Assembly (NCBI RefSeq): GCF_016428755.1 | Contig: NZ_JAELTI010000007.1 | Span: 45,432-109,431, forward strand | Origin: Allobosea sp. ASV33 | GTDB lineage: Bacteria > Pseudomonadota > Alphaproteobacteria > Rhizobiales > Beijerinckiaceae | Length of the DNA stretch: 64,000 bases | Reading direction: 5' to 3' | Shown: piece by piece, positions 26,779 to 34,191 of the stretch | Layout of the letters: each line of letters starts with the position of its first letter | Position numbering within the stretch: the first letter of the stretch is position 1 | The notes under the pieces: generated by a model | Told to the model about the DNA's origin: nothing | Database searches by the model: none | Seen by the model: the letters and a program-made list of their open reading frames with translations, nothing else | Program-made: the position numbers and the translations under genes

Positions 26779-26822
26779 CAATCGGGAGAATAACGCTTCG
26801 CCCAACGCAATGGAGGCGTTTC

Positions 26823-28445
26823 ATGTCAAGCGTGGTTGCAGATGCCCAGCTTCACCCTGAAACGGGGCGGCCCCGGCTCGACGAGCCGAAAAGCTTTGCC
26901 GCCATGGCCTTCTTCGCGGGGATCATGACGGCCGGCCTCGGCTACATGGCCTATTCGCTCTATCTCGACATCACCGCCGCCGGCGATGTTCCCCATACCT
27001 ATCTGCCGTTCATCCTGCTCGGCGTCGCGCTGCTGATCGCGCTGGGCTTCGAATTCGTCAACGGCTTCCACGACACCGCCAACGCCGTCGCGACGGTGAT
27101 CTACACCCATGCGATGCCGGCCCATGTCGCCGTGGTCTGGTCGGGCTTCTTCAACTTCCTCGGCGTGATGATGGCGAGCGGCGCGGTCGCCTTCGGCATC
27201 ATCTCGCTCTTGCCGGTCGAGCTGATCTTGAATGTCGGATCGGGGGCGGGCTTCGCGATGGTGTTCGCGCTGCTCATCGCCGCGATCCTCTGGAACCTCG
27301 GCACCTGGGCGCTCGGCCTGCCGGCCTCGTCCTCGCATACGCTGATCGGCTCGATCATCGGCGTCGGCCTCGCCAACCAGCTCTATGGCGGCCGGGACGG
27401 CACCTCCGGCGTCGACTGGTCCAAGGCCATCGAGATCGGGCAATCGCTGCTGATCTCGCCGCTCTTCGGCTTCGTGGCGGCCGCGCTCGTCTTCCTGAGC
27501 CTGAAGGTCCTGGTCAAGAATCCCGAGCTCTATGCCGAGCCCAAGGGCGACAAGCCGCCGCCGCTGTGGATCCGCGGCATCCTGATCGCCACCTGCACCG
27601 GCGTGTCCTTCGCGCATGGCTCGAATGACGGCCAGAAGGGCATGGGCCTGATCATGCTGATCCTGATCGGCTGCGCGCCGACCGCCTATGCGCTGAACCG
27701 CGCCATGCCCGCCAGCAGCGTCGAGAGCTTTCGCACCGTCGCGGTCGCCGCCAGCGCGGTAATCGACCAGAAGGCGCTCGGCCATCAGGTGCTCGGCGAT
27801 CCGCGCCCGATCGTGACCCGCTATGTCTCCGAGCGGAAGATCGACGAATCCACCTTCCCGGCGCTGTCGGCGCTGAACAAGGAGATCGTCAAGCAGATCG
27901 AGACCTACGGCTCGCCGGCGAAGTTCCCGGCCGCGGCCGTCGGCAACGCCCGCAACGACATGTATCTCGCCTCGGAATCGCTGAAATACATCTTCAAGGC
28001 CGACAAGCAGGAAGAGAAGATCTTCACGCCCGAGGACCTGAAGACGATGACCACCTACAAGGCGGCGCTGGACGACGCGACGAAGTTCATCCCGTTCTGG
28101 GTGAAGGTCGTCGTCGCGCTGGCGCTCGGCTTGGGCACCATGGTCGGCTGGAAGCGCATCGTCGTGACGGTCGGCGAGAAGATCGGCAAGCAGCACCTGA
28201 CCTATGCCCAGGGCGCCTCGGCCGAGCTGGTCGCCGCCGCCACGATCGCGGCCGCCGACGTCTACGGTCTGCCGGTCTCGACCACGCATATCCTGTCCTC
28301 GGGCGTGGCGGGCACGATGGCGGCGAACAAGTCCGGCCTGCAGATGTCGACGGTGCGCAACATGCTGATGGCCTGGGTCCTGACCCTGCCCTGCGCGATC
28401 CTGCTCTCCGGTTTGCTGTTCGTGGTCTTCCGTCAGATCTTCTGA
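26823..28445 (+). CDS. pit: Pit-family inorganic phosphate transporter
   Basis: 540 residues from the ATG at 26823 with GGAGG 6 nt upstream. Two inverted PiT signature repeats are present: GFEFVNGFHDTANAVATVIY near residue 80 and TGVSFAHGSNDGQKGMG near residue 265. About ten membrane helices flank a central hydrophilic loop (about 300-420). Pit transporters import phosphate as a metal-phosphate complex driven by protons or sodium. The pairing with ppk2 links phosphate uptake to polyphosphate metabolism. Confidence 0.92.
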   Translation: MSSVVADAQLHPETGRPRLDEPKSFAAMAFFAGIMTAGLGYMAYSLYLDITAAGDVPHTYLPFILLGVALLIALGFEFVNGFHDTANAVATVIYTHAMPAHVAVVWSGFFNFLGVMMASGAVAFGIISLLPVELILNVGSGAGFAMVFALLIAAILWNLGTWALGLPASSSHTLIGSIIGVGLANQLYGGRDGTSGVDWSKAIEIGQSLLISPLFGFVAAALVFLSLKVLVKNPELYAEPKGDKPPPLWIRGILIATCTGVSFAHGSNDGQKGMGLIMLILIGCAPTAYALNRAMPASSVESFRTVAVAASAVIDQKALGHQVLGDPRPIVTRYVSERKIDESTFPALSALNKEIVKQIETYGSPAKFPAAAVGNARNDMYLASESLKYIFKADKQEEKIFTPEDLKTMTTYKAALDDATKFIPFWVKVVVALALGLGTMVGWKRIVVTVGEKIGKQHLTYAQGASAELVAAATIAAADVYGLPVSTTHILSSGVAGTMAANKSGLQMSTVRNMLMAWVLTLPCAILLSGLLFVVFRQIF

Positions 28446-28498
28446 CGGCCGGACGGCCCGAAGCTTCTCGCGCGTTCCCTCGGGAGAGCCTCTTCCGG

Positions 28499-28530
28499 GG
28501 GATGACGACCGGATGAAGGGTCGTCATCCC
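28499..28530. repeat. Palindromic repeat/hairpin downstream of pit
   Basis: Perfect 12-bp arms GGGATGACGACC (28499-28510) and complement (28519-28530) with an 8-nt loop and no T-run. It shares CGTCATCCC with the repeat at 16818-16856. It may end pit transcription or be a dispersed element. Confidence 0.6.
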
Positions 28531-28626
28531 GGCGCGGCGCCGGCAACGGCGCGCGCGGCGACCATGACTTGCAAAGATGCCGATGACGGACAAGGTTGCC
28601 TCAGCGCGATTCCTCCGGTCTCGGTC

Positions 28627-29466
28627 ATGAATTCCAGGGAAAAGTCCTTCTTGAGCCGCGTGCGCGGCATCCTGCCCGACCTGACGCCGGCCGAGCGGCG
28701 CCTTGGCGATTTCGTCTGCGATTTTCCCGGTGAGGTCGCGACCTATTCGGCGCAGGAACTGGCGGCGCTGGCCCATGTCTCGAAGGCGACGGTCTCTCGC
28801 TTCGTCCAAAGGCTGGGCTATGACAGCTACGAGGAGGCACGCCGCCATGCCCGGCTCGACCGGCAGAGCGGCTCCCGGCTGTTCCTGGGCGCGGCGGACA
28901 CGACGGGCGAGCAGTCGATCGCGGCCAACCTCACCCAGGGTATCGCCAATCTCGAGGAAACCTTCCGCGCCATCGGCGAAACCCAGATCAGCGGCGCGGC
29001 CGAAGCGATCCTCGCCGCGCGCAAGGTCTGGGTGATCGGCTTCCGGGCCAGCTTCACCTTCGCGACCTATCTGCAATGGCAATTGACGCAGGTGGTCGAG
29101 AATGTCGTCGCCATCCCCGGCGGCGGCCAGACCTTCGGCGAGCATCTGGTCAGCCTCACGCCCGACGATGTCGTGATCTTCTTCGGCCTGCGCCGGCGCG
29201 TAGCCCAGACCGAGGCGCTGCTCGACCAGATCGGCCGATCGGGAGCGCGCCTGCTGTTCGTGACGGACGAGAGCGCCGCATATGAGAAGCGCAGCCAGTG
29301 GCATTTCCGCTGTCAGACCCTGGCGCCGGGGCCGCTCTTCAACCACACGGCGGTGATGGCGCTCTGCCATCTCCTCATCATGCGCTGCATCGAGATCGCC
29401 GGCGCGAAAGGCCGCGCGCGGCTGCGCCATATCGAGATGCTGAACGACGCGCTCGACGAGCTCTGA
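28627..29466 (+). CDS. MurR/RpiR-family transcriptional regulator
   Basis: 279 residues from the ATG at 28627; in-frame ATGs at 28564 and 28513 are alternatives without better ribosome sites. HTH_6 domain at about 1-80 (LTPAERRLGDFVCDFPG, VSKATVSRFVQRLGYDSYEE), then a SIS sugar-isomerase-like ligand domain (about 120-255; VWVIGFRAS). RpiR regulators usually bind phosphosugars, but those near racemase/MFS genes respond to amino acid or ureide derivatives. A perfect 18-bp palindrome downstream at 29557-29574 is the probable operator for the MFS-racemase operon. Confidence 0.85.
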   Translation: MNSREKSFLSRVRGILPDLTPAERRLGDFVCDFPGEVATYSAQELAALAHVSKATVSRFVQRLGYDSYEEARRHARLDRQSGSRLFLGAADTTGEQSIAANLTQGIANLEETFRAIGETQISGAAEAILAARKVWVIGFRASFTFATYLQWQLTQVVENVVAIPGGGQTFGEHLVSLTPDDVVIFFGLRRRVAQTEALLDQIGRSGARLLFVTDESAAYEKRSQWHFRCQTLAPGPLFNHTAVMALCHLLIMRCIEIAGAKGRARLRHIEMLNDALDEL

Positions 29467-29556
29467 CGCGGCCGGATCGCGCCGACTGCCCCTGTTCCAT
29501 CGGTTGCGCGTTGCCTGCCGCCGAAAGCGGCAGCGGCGGCGCATTTATGGTCTTTT

Positions 29557-29574
29557 CTGAAACTACAGTTTCAG
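29557..29574. promoter_or_regulatory. 18-bp palindromic operator, probably RpiR-type
   Basis: CTGAAACTACAGTTTCAG: 8-bp arms with a 2-bp centre, perfect. It lies in an AT-rich stretch 180 bp before the MFS start. RpiR-type operators are often GAAA...TTTC palindromes, so the adjacent RpiR protein is the likely ligand. Confidence 0.65.
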
Positions 29575-29751
29575 ATAGTTTTATTTGAACCAATTGTTCC
29601 AGAGCCGTTCGAAGGAGACGAGCGGCGGCCGGAACGGCGGCAAGGAGACGATCACTTCCAGGGCAACAGCCGACACGCAGCCTCGCACCAGCCGGACAAC
29701 GGCGGGAGGCATGCGCCCACCATCACGTCACGAACGATCAGGGGAACGATC

Positions 29752-31215
29752 ATGGCTATGGAGAACATGCAGGCATCCGGCGCAGCGACGCCGATGAGCA
29801 GGCAACTGGATTCAGCGCTCAACAGGATCGGCGTCACGGGCGCCCACAAGCAGATCCTGGCGCTCGTTCTGGTCGGCTGTCTGTTCGACAGCTTCGAGCA
29901 GAACACCATCGGCGTCTCGGGCCCGCTGCTGCGGCAGCATTGGGGGCTGACGGGCGCGGATATCGGCTTCCTCAACACCATCACCTTCGCCAGCGCCGCC
30001 ATCGGCCGGTTGATGTCGGGCATCCTCGGCGATCGCTATGGCCGCCGGGTGATGCTGACGCTCAACCTCCTGCTGTTCTCGCTCGGCTCCGCGCTTTGCG
30101 CGCTGGCGCCGAACTTCGCCTCGCTCTGCATCGCCCGCGCCATCGTCGGCTTCGGCGTCGGCGGCGAGATTTCGACGGCGGTGACGATGCTGTCCGAATT
30201 CTGCTCCGCGAAGTTCCGCGGCACGGCGGCTGGCCTCGTCAATGTCGGCGCGGGCGGCTTCGGCAACTTCCTCGCCCCGGCCTTCGGCCTGCTGATCTTC
30301 ACGCTCTTTCCGGGCGAGAACAGCTGGCGCTGGCTCTTCGCGGCGCTCGCCCTGCCGGCCCTGCTCGCCGTGTTCTATCGGCGCTTCGTGCCGGAGACGC
30401 CGCGCTTCCTGGCCTCCCGGAACCGGATCGACGAGGCCAACAAGGTCCTCTCCACCCTGGCCTCGGGCACGTTGCGTCCGCAAAACCTGACCGTGCAGCC
30501 CTATCTCTCCGCCGATCTCGCGCAACTGCCGCCGGTGGCGAAGAGCGACTGGAGCGAATTGTTCCGCGCGCCCTTCATCGGCCGCATCATCCCGGTCTCG
30601 ATCGCGATCCTGATGAGCTACGGCGCCCAGCTATCCGTGCTGACCCTGATGCCGGTGATCTTCGTCTCGATGGGCTACACGCTGCAGGGCAGCCTGCTCT
30701 ACAGCATGATCATCCAGAGCGGCAGCGTGCTCGGGGCGATCGCGGCCTCGACCTTCGGCTACTACCTGCCGCGGAAACTGGTGCTGACGACCGGCGCGGC
30801 CTTGGCCTGCGTCGCTGCCATCTCGATCGCCTATCTCGGCACTAATATCTACATGGTGCTGCTGTTCGGCGCGATCTTCCAGTTCTTCGTGCTGCTGCTC
30901 AACACCTCGATCTGGATCTATGCGCCCGAACTGTTCCCGACGCGCATCCGCGCCTTCGGCGTCGCGTTCATCCTGGCGACCGGCTCGGCGGCGGGCTCCT
31001 TCGTTCCGACGATCTCGGGCATGCTCTTCGACAAGTACGGTATGGTCGGCGTCTTTGCGCTGGCGGCCGCGATGTATGCGGTCTTCGTCGCCTGCATCCA
31101 GTTGGGACCGGAGACCTATGGCCGGTCGATGGAAGACATCACCCAGCCGGCGGAGGCCGAGGGCGCGGCTCAGGCCGAGCCCCTTTCCGAACCAGCGAAG
31201 GCAGTGAGGGCGTGA
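29752..31215 (+). CDS. MFS transporter (AAHS/sugar-porter-like)
   Basis: 487 residues, 12 predicted helices. The MFS loop 2-3 signature GRLMSGILGDRYGRRVM is near residue 95, FVPETPRFLASRNRIDEANK lies in the central loop, and YAPELFPTRIRAFGVAF near residue 390. These features fit the organic-acid or aromatic-acid:proton symporters. GGGGA precedes the ATG. The stop overlaps the GTG start of the racemase-family gene by 4 bp, so transporter and enzyme probably act on one substrate, such as a hydantoin or amino-acid derivative. The exact solute is unknown. Confidence 0.85.
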   Translation: MAMENMQASGAATPMSRQLDSALNRIGVTGAHKQILALVLVGCLFDSFEQNTIGVSGPLLRQHWGLTGADIGFLNTITFASAAIGRLMSGILGDRYGRRVMLTLNLLLFSLGSALCALAPNFASLCIARAIVGFGVGGEISTAVTMLSEFCSAKFRGTAAGLVNVGAGGFGNFLAPAFGLLIFTLFPGENSWRWLFAALALPALLAVFYRRFVPETPRFLASRNRIDEANKVLSTLASGTLRPQNLTVQPYLSADLAQLPPVAKSDWSELFRAPFIGRIIPVSIAILMSYGAQLSVLTLMPVIFVSMGYTLQGSLLYSMIIQSGSVLGAIAASTFGYYLPRKLVLTTGAALACVAAISIAYLGTNIYMVLLFGAIFQFFVLLLNTSIWIYAPELFPTRIRAFGVAFILATGSAAGSFVPTISGMLFDKYGMVGVFALAAAMYAVFVACIQLGPETYGRSMEDITQPAEAEGAAQAEPLSEPAKAVRA

Positions 31216-31904
31216 CCCCGCATATCCTGTTGATCAATCCGAACAGCTCGCAGGCGACCAGCGCGATGATGCAAGCCATCGCGCAGCGGGCCGCAGGCGA
31301 TGGCCTGCCCGTGGCCGTCGCCACGGCTAGGCGCAGCCCGGCCATGATCGTGACGGAGGAAGACCTGCTGGCCGCGGCTGCGGAGGTCGTCGAGATCGGC
31401 AGGGGGCATGCCGCCGATTGCGCCGGCATCGTCGTCAGCGCCTTCGGCGATCCCGGGCTCGACGAATTGCGGGAGCGGGTCGACATCCCCGTCACCGGAA
31501 TCTGCGAGGCCTCGATGCAGGTTGCCGCCCAATACGGGCGACCCTTCGCCGTCGCGACGACCACGCCGCTCCTCGCCGACGCCATCGCGGCGCGGGCGGC
31601 GGCCCTCGGCTTCGCGCACCAGTTGACCGGAATCCGCTGCACGGCCGGGGATCCGCTCGCCTTGTCGGTCGACAAGGCGAGTTTGACGGCGGCGCTCGGG
31701 AAGATGGTCGAAGCCTGCATAGCCGATGGCGCAGAGTCCGTCATCATCGGCGGCGGCCCTCTCGGCGAAGCGGCGGGCGCCTTGCAGGCGCATTATGCGA
31801 CGCCGGTGATCTCGCCGATTCCCTGCGCGATCACGTCCTTACTGAACCAGATCGAGAGCGCGCGTAGTCCGAAGCGCAGCAGAGCCGCAACGGCTGTGCG
31901 GTAG
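31212..31904 (+). CDS. Asp/Glu/hydantoin racemase-family protein lacking canonical Cys pair
   Basis: 230 residues from a GTG overlapping the MFS stop (GTGA). N-terminal ILLINPNSS and FGDPGL are signatures of the hydantoin/Asp-Glu racemase superfamily. Two-base racemases carry Cys in CFGDPGL and in a LGCAG-type motif. Here the first site reads SAFGDPGL (Ala77) and the second IIGGGPLG (about Gly182). Cys98 and Cys143 lie elsewhere and may not substitute. The protein could be a lyase, isomerase or hydrolase built on the fold. Confidence 0.8.
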   Translation: MTPHILLINPNSSQATSAMMQAIAQRAAGDGLPVAVATARRSPAMIVTEEDLLAAAAEVVEIGRGHAADCAGIVVSAFGDPGLDELRERVDIPVTGICEASMQVAAQYGRPFAVATTTPLLADAIAARAAALGFAHQLTGIRCTAGDPLALSVDKASLTAALGKMVEACIADGAESVIIGGGPLGEAAGALQAHYATPVISPIPCAITSLLNQIESARSPKRSRAATAVR

Positions 31905-32218
31905 TCGGCGCCGCCCTGGAAGCCTGCCGGGCGTCTCGCCAATTTGCGCCGGCGGCTTCGATGCCCGCATGAACGATGCGGGCATCGACGCCTGGCTCAA
32001 GCAGTCGGAGCTGAACCATTTCGACGCGGAGCGCAAGCGCTGGCTCTGATCGGCCGCGGCGAGAACCTGAAGATTTCCAACGGAAAGATCGAGCAGCCGA
32101 TCCATCGCGCAGCAGCGGAATCGCGGACATCGCCGCAAAGCCCCGCACCAAGCGAGAGAGCAAACATAACTACGAATTTTAGATTGTAATGGCCGCTCTT
32201 CAAAGAGAGCGAGGAGAT
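31905..32218. other. Gene-free junction with a possible coding remnant
   Basis: No complete gene. A frame at about 31930-32050 ends with a protein-like 26-residue tail (MNDAGIDAWLKQSELNHFDA followed by ERKRWL) before a TGA. It looks like the 3' end of a deleted gene that I cannot identify. The rest becomes AT-rich toward 32160, marking the boundary of the putative island. Confidence 0.4.
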
Positions 32219-32262
32219 GATGCCCGAAAGGATTCGAGCCTCTGACCCTCAGATTCGTAGTC
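32219..32262 (-). other. tRNA-Arg 3'-end fragment, putative att site
   Basis: On the minus strand the sequence runs from a tRNA anticodon loop (CTACGAA, anticodon ACG) through a variable loop, a T-arm (AGAGG, CTCGAAT, CCTTT) and acceptor strand TTCGGGCA. The upstream bases cannot form the 5' anticodon stem, so only the 3' half is present. This is what integration of an element into a tRNA gene leaves at its distal end. A recombinase remnant starts about 70-170 bp away. Confidence 0.45.
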
Positions 32263-32329
32263 GATTCAATACTGTTATCGATAAGTCTATATATGTCCTG
32301 AATAATCAATAAGCGCTTGAAATCTCTGA

Positions 32330-32731
32330 ATGCGTCTTTCCTTTCGATTCACCGATGCTATTTTAATTTTCTGGTGCGTTGGACAGCATGCGGACAGTAA
32401 AATAGATACTCAGAACAGCGGAGGGCGGGGTGTTCGCCTTACGAAGCGGGTAATCGATACCGCTGACCAGAGCAGGGGGCGGCACACATTATGGGATTGC
32501 GAACTGCGGGGCTTCGGCGCGCAGATTGAGGCTAGCAGGACAAAAACGTACTTCGTTCGTTACCGGCCGAAAGGGCTAGGTGCAGATGGTCCCCGTCGGT
32601 TCATCCGGATCGGAAGGCACGGCGTCATTGCCGTCGAGCAGGCTCGAGAGAGAGCAAAGGAAATCTTGGGCTCGGTCGCCGCGGGCAAAAATCCAGCGTC
32701 TCCAGAACTCAATAATCTTCTGGGCGCTTAG
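32330..32731 (+). pseudogene. Tyrosine recombinase/integrase, truncated N-terminal arm-binding part
   Basis: 133 codons that match only the N-terminal arm-type DNA-binding region (DUF4102-like) of phage/island integrases: RLTKRVIDTADQSRGRHTLW, LRGFGAQI, KTYFVRYR, IGRHGVIAVEQARERAKEIL and VAAGKNP. A stop follows at 32729. The core-binding and catalytic R-H-R-Y domains are missing, so the gene is inactive. It sits beside a tRNA 3' fragment in an AT-rich patch and is probably the relic of the enzyme that brought in the sugar-acid island to its right. Confidence 0.75.
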
Positions 32732-32827
32732 CCGTCCGTATTCGGTGACGCCAAGACGACCACCGCGCTCCTCGGTCGGCTCCACCCATCACTGCTACAT
32801 CGTCGAAACGGAACCGCCACCGGTTCG

Positions 32828-32862
32828 TCATAGCCCCAACCCCCGAGGAATTGGGGCTATGA
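32828..32862. terminator. Hairpin downstream of recombinase relic
   Basis: TCATAGCCCCAA (32828-32839) and its exact complement (32851-32862) around an 11-nt loop, without a clear T-run. It is a possible terminator or a relic of a mobile-element end. Confidence 0.5.
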
Positions 32863-32994
32863 TGAGCAAAACAACGAACAAACTTTCGACCGAGATGCGT
32901 ACGCGGTGCGGCTGGTGCCGGATCACGAGGCGTAAGATCCGTCGCCGCCCGGGGCGACCTGATCGCCCTCCGCCAGCATGCCATGTCACGAAAC

Positions 32995-33046
32995 ATATTC
33001 GACATATCTATTAATGGATAGAAATTAATCATTTATAGTATCAATC
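32995..33046 (+). repeat. 52-bp AT-rich element, copy 1 (probable LysR operator)
   Basis: It matches the reverse complement of 41982-42033 at 45 of 52 positions and includes the shared run AGAAATTAATCATTT. In both copies the element reads toward the gene it precedes. Internal ATTAAT repeats resemble LysR-type recognition sites. Confidence 0.7.
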
Positions 33047-33297
33047 ACCCATCCCCTAATCTTCTCTCGCCCCCGAACGGGTGCCGAGAGGAACGTGGTT
33101 GATGTTGAAACCGGCGGGCAAATTCGCCTCCGCGCGGAATGCGCCGATCGAGAGCGGGAGCTGGCACTCTCCCGACGCGATCGTTGCGTTGCTTCGACGT
33201 CGACACCCAGCGGGCGATCCGACCCACACCATGAACGACGTGTCTGCCACGAGTGCCCGCGGAGCATCCGCCGCACTACGAGAAAGAGAATGAGCCC

Positions 33298-34107
33298 ATG
33301 CATGTCTTGATCACGGGAGCAGCCGGCGGGATCGGCCGCGTGGCCCGGCGGCAACTTGCCGGCCGCTACGCAGTGCTGCGCGTGCTTGATCGAGTCGAAC
33401 TCGGGCCGCTCGGGCCGGGCGAGGAAGCCGTGATCGCTGATCTCGCAGACATCGCCGCGCTGGAGCAGGCAATGGCGGGGATCGACTGCGTGGTCCATCT
33501 CGCCGGCGTAGCGGCCGAGCCGGAGAGCAATGCCTGGCCCCAGGTTCTGGCTGCCAACATCGCCGGCACCCACAATGTATTCGAGGCGGCGCGGCGCGCC
33601 GGTGTCCGCCGGGTCGTATTCGCCTCGAGCCACCATGCGGTGGGCTATCATCGTCGCAGCCAGATCCTCACGGGTGCGGCCGTGCCGCGGCCGGATAGCT
33701 ATTACGGCGTGAGCAAGGTGGCGGGCGAGGCCTTGGGCCGGCTCTATGCGGACAAGTTTGGCCTCAGTGTCGTCAGCCTTCGGATTGGCGTGTTCAGGCC
33801 ACGGCCATTGGATATCCGCCACCTGTCCGTCTGGGTGAGCCCGCGTGACATGACCGAATTGCTGCGCTGCTCGATCGAGGCGCCGCAACTGCACTACGTC
33901 GTGGCTTACGGCATGTCCGCCAATACCCGAGCGATCTGGGACAATCGCGAGGCCTCTGTGCTGGGGTACCGCCCGGTCGACAATGCGGAGGACTATGCGG
34001 CCGAGCTGCTGGCGGACGGAGCCCCCGAGCTCGAGGGCGCCAAGCCATTCCATGGCGGCTGGTATTGCGCATGGGATCTCGGCGACCACGGCCTGTTCAT
34101 CGACTGA
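33298..34107 (+). CDS. Uronate dehydrogenase-like NAD-dependent epimerase/dehydratase family protein
   Basis: 269 residues from the ATG at 33298; an in-frame ATG at 33253 adds only a polar leader. Extended SDR fold: TGAAGGIG at 6-13, HLAGVA near 70, and Y136-x3-K140 (YGVSK) active site. Segments FASSHHAVGY, YADKFGL, LSVWVS, SANTRAIWDN and PVDNAED follow the pattern of Agrobacterium-type uronate dehydrogenase, which oxidises D-galacturonate or D-glucuronate to the aldaro-lactone with NAD. It is the first step of the pathway suggested by the neighbouring lactonase, dehydratase and aldehyde dehydrogenase. Convergent with the dehydratase gene. Confidence 0.82.
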   Translation: MHVLITGAAGGIGRVARRQLAGRYAVLRVLDRVELGPLGPGEEAVIADLADIAALEQAMAGIDCVVHLAGVAAEPESNAWPQVLAANIAGTHNVFEAARRAGVRRVVFASSHHAVGYHRRSQILTGAAVPRPDSYYGVSKVAGEALGRLYADKFGLSVVSLRIGVFRPRPLDIRHLSVWVSPRDMTELLRCSIEAPQLHYVVAYGMSANTRAIWDNREASVLGYRPVDNAEDYAAELLADGAPELEGAKPFHGGWYCAWDLGDHGLFID

Positions 34108-34191
34108 CGCGCACGCGGTACTTAACCAGCCAGCGATGACCTCGCCGCCGCGCGCGCTGAAAGGACTGCCTCGAGGGCCTGGATCAAGCGT

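Larger units (their letters stand above)
32732..33297. other. Gene-free island segment with hairpin and regulatory repeat
   Basis: No convincing gene in about 560 bp. It holds a 12-bp perfect hairpin (32828-32862), an AT-rich 52-bp element repeated inverted at 41982-42033, and short frames without recognisable motifs. It probably includes the promoter and a long leader of the 33298 gene. Confidence 0.5.

Noticed and set aside
31930..32050. Small gene ending SELNHFDAERKRWL
   Set aside because: Protein-like tail but no credible start, ribosome site or recognisable family. Kept only as a possible gene remnant.
32219..32295. Complete tRNA gene
   Set aside because: Only the 3' half fits; the 5' side cannot form anticodon, D or acceptor stems.
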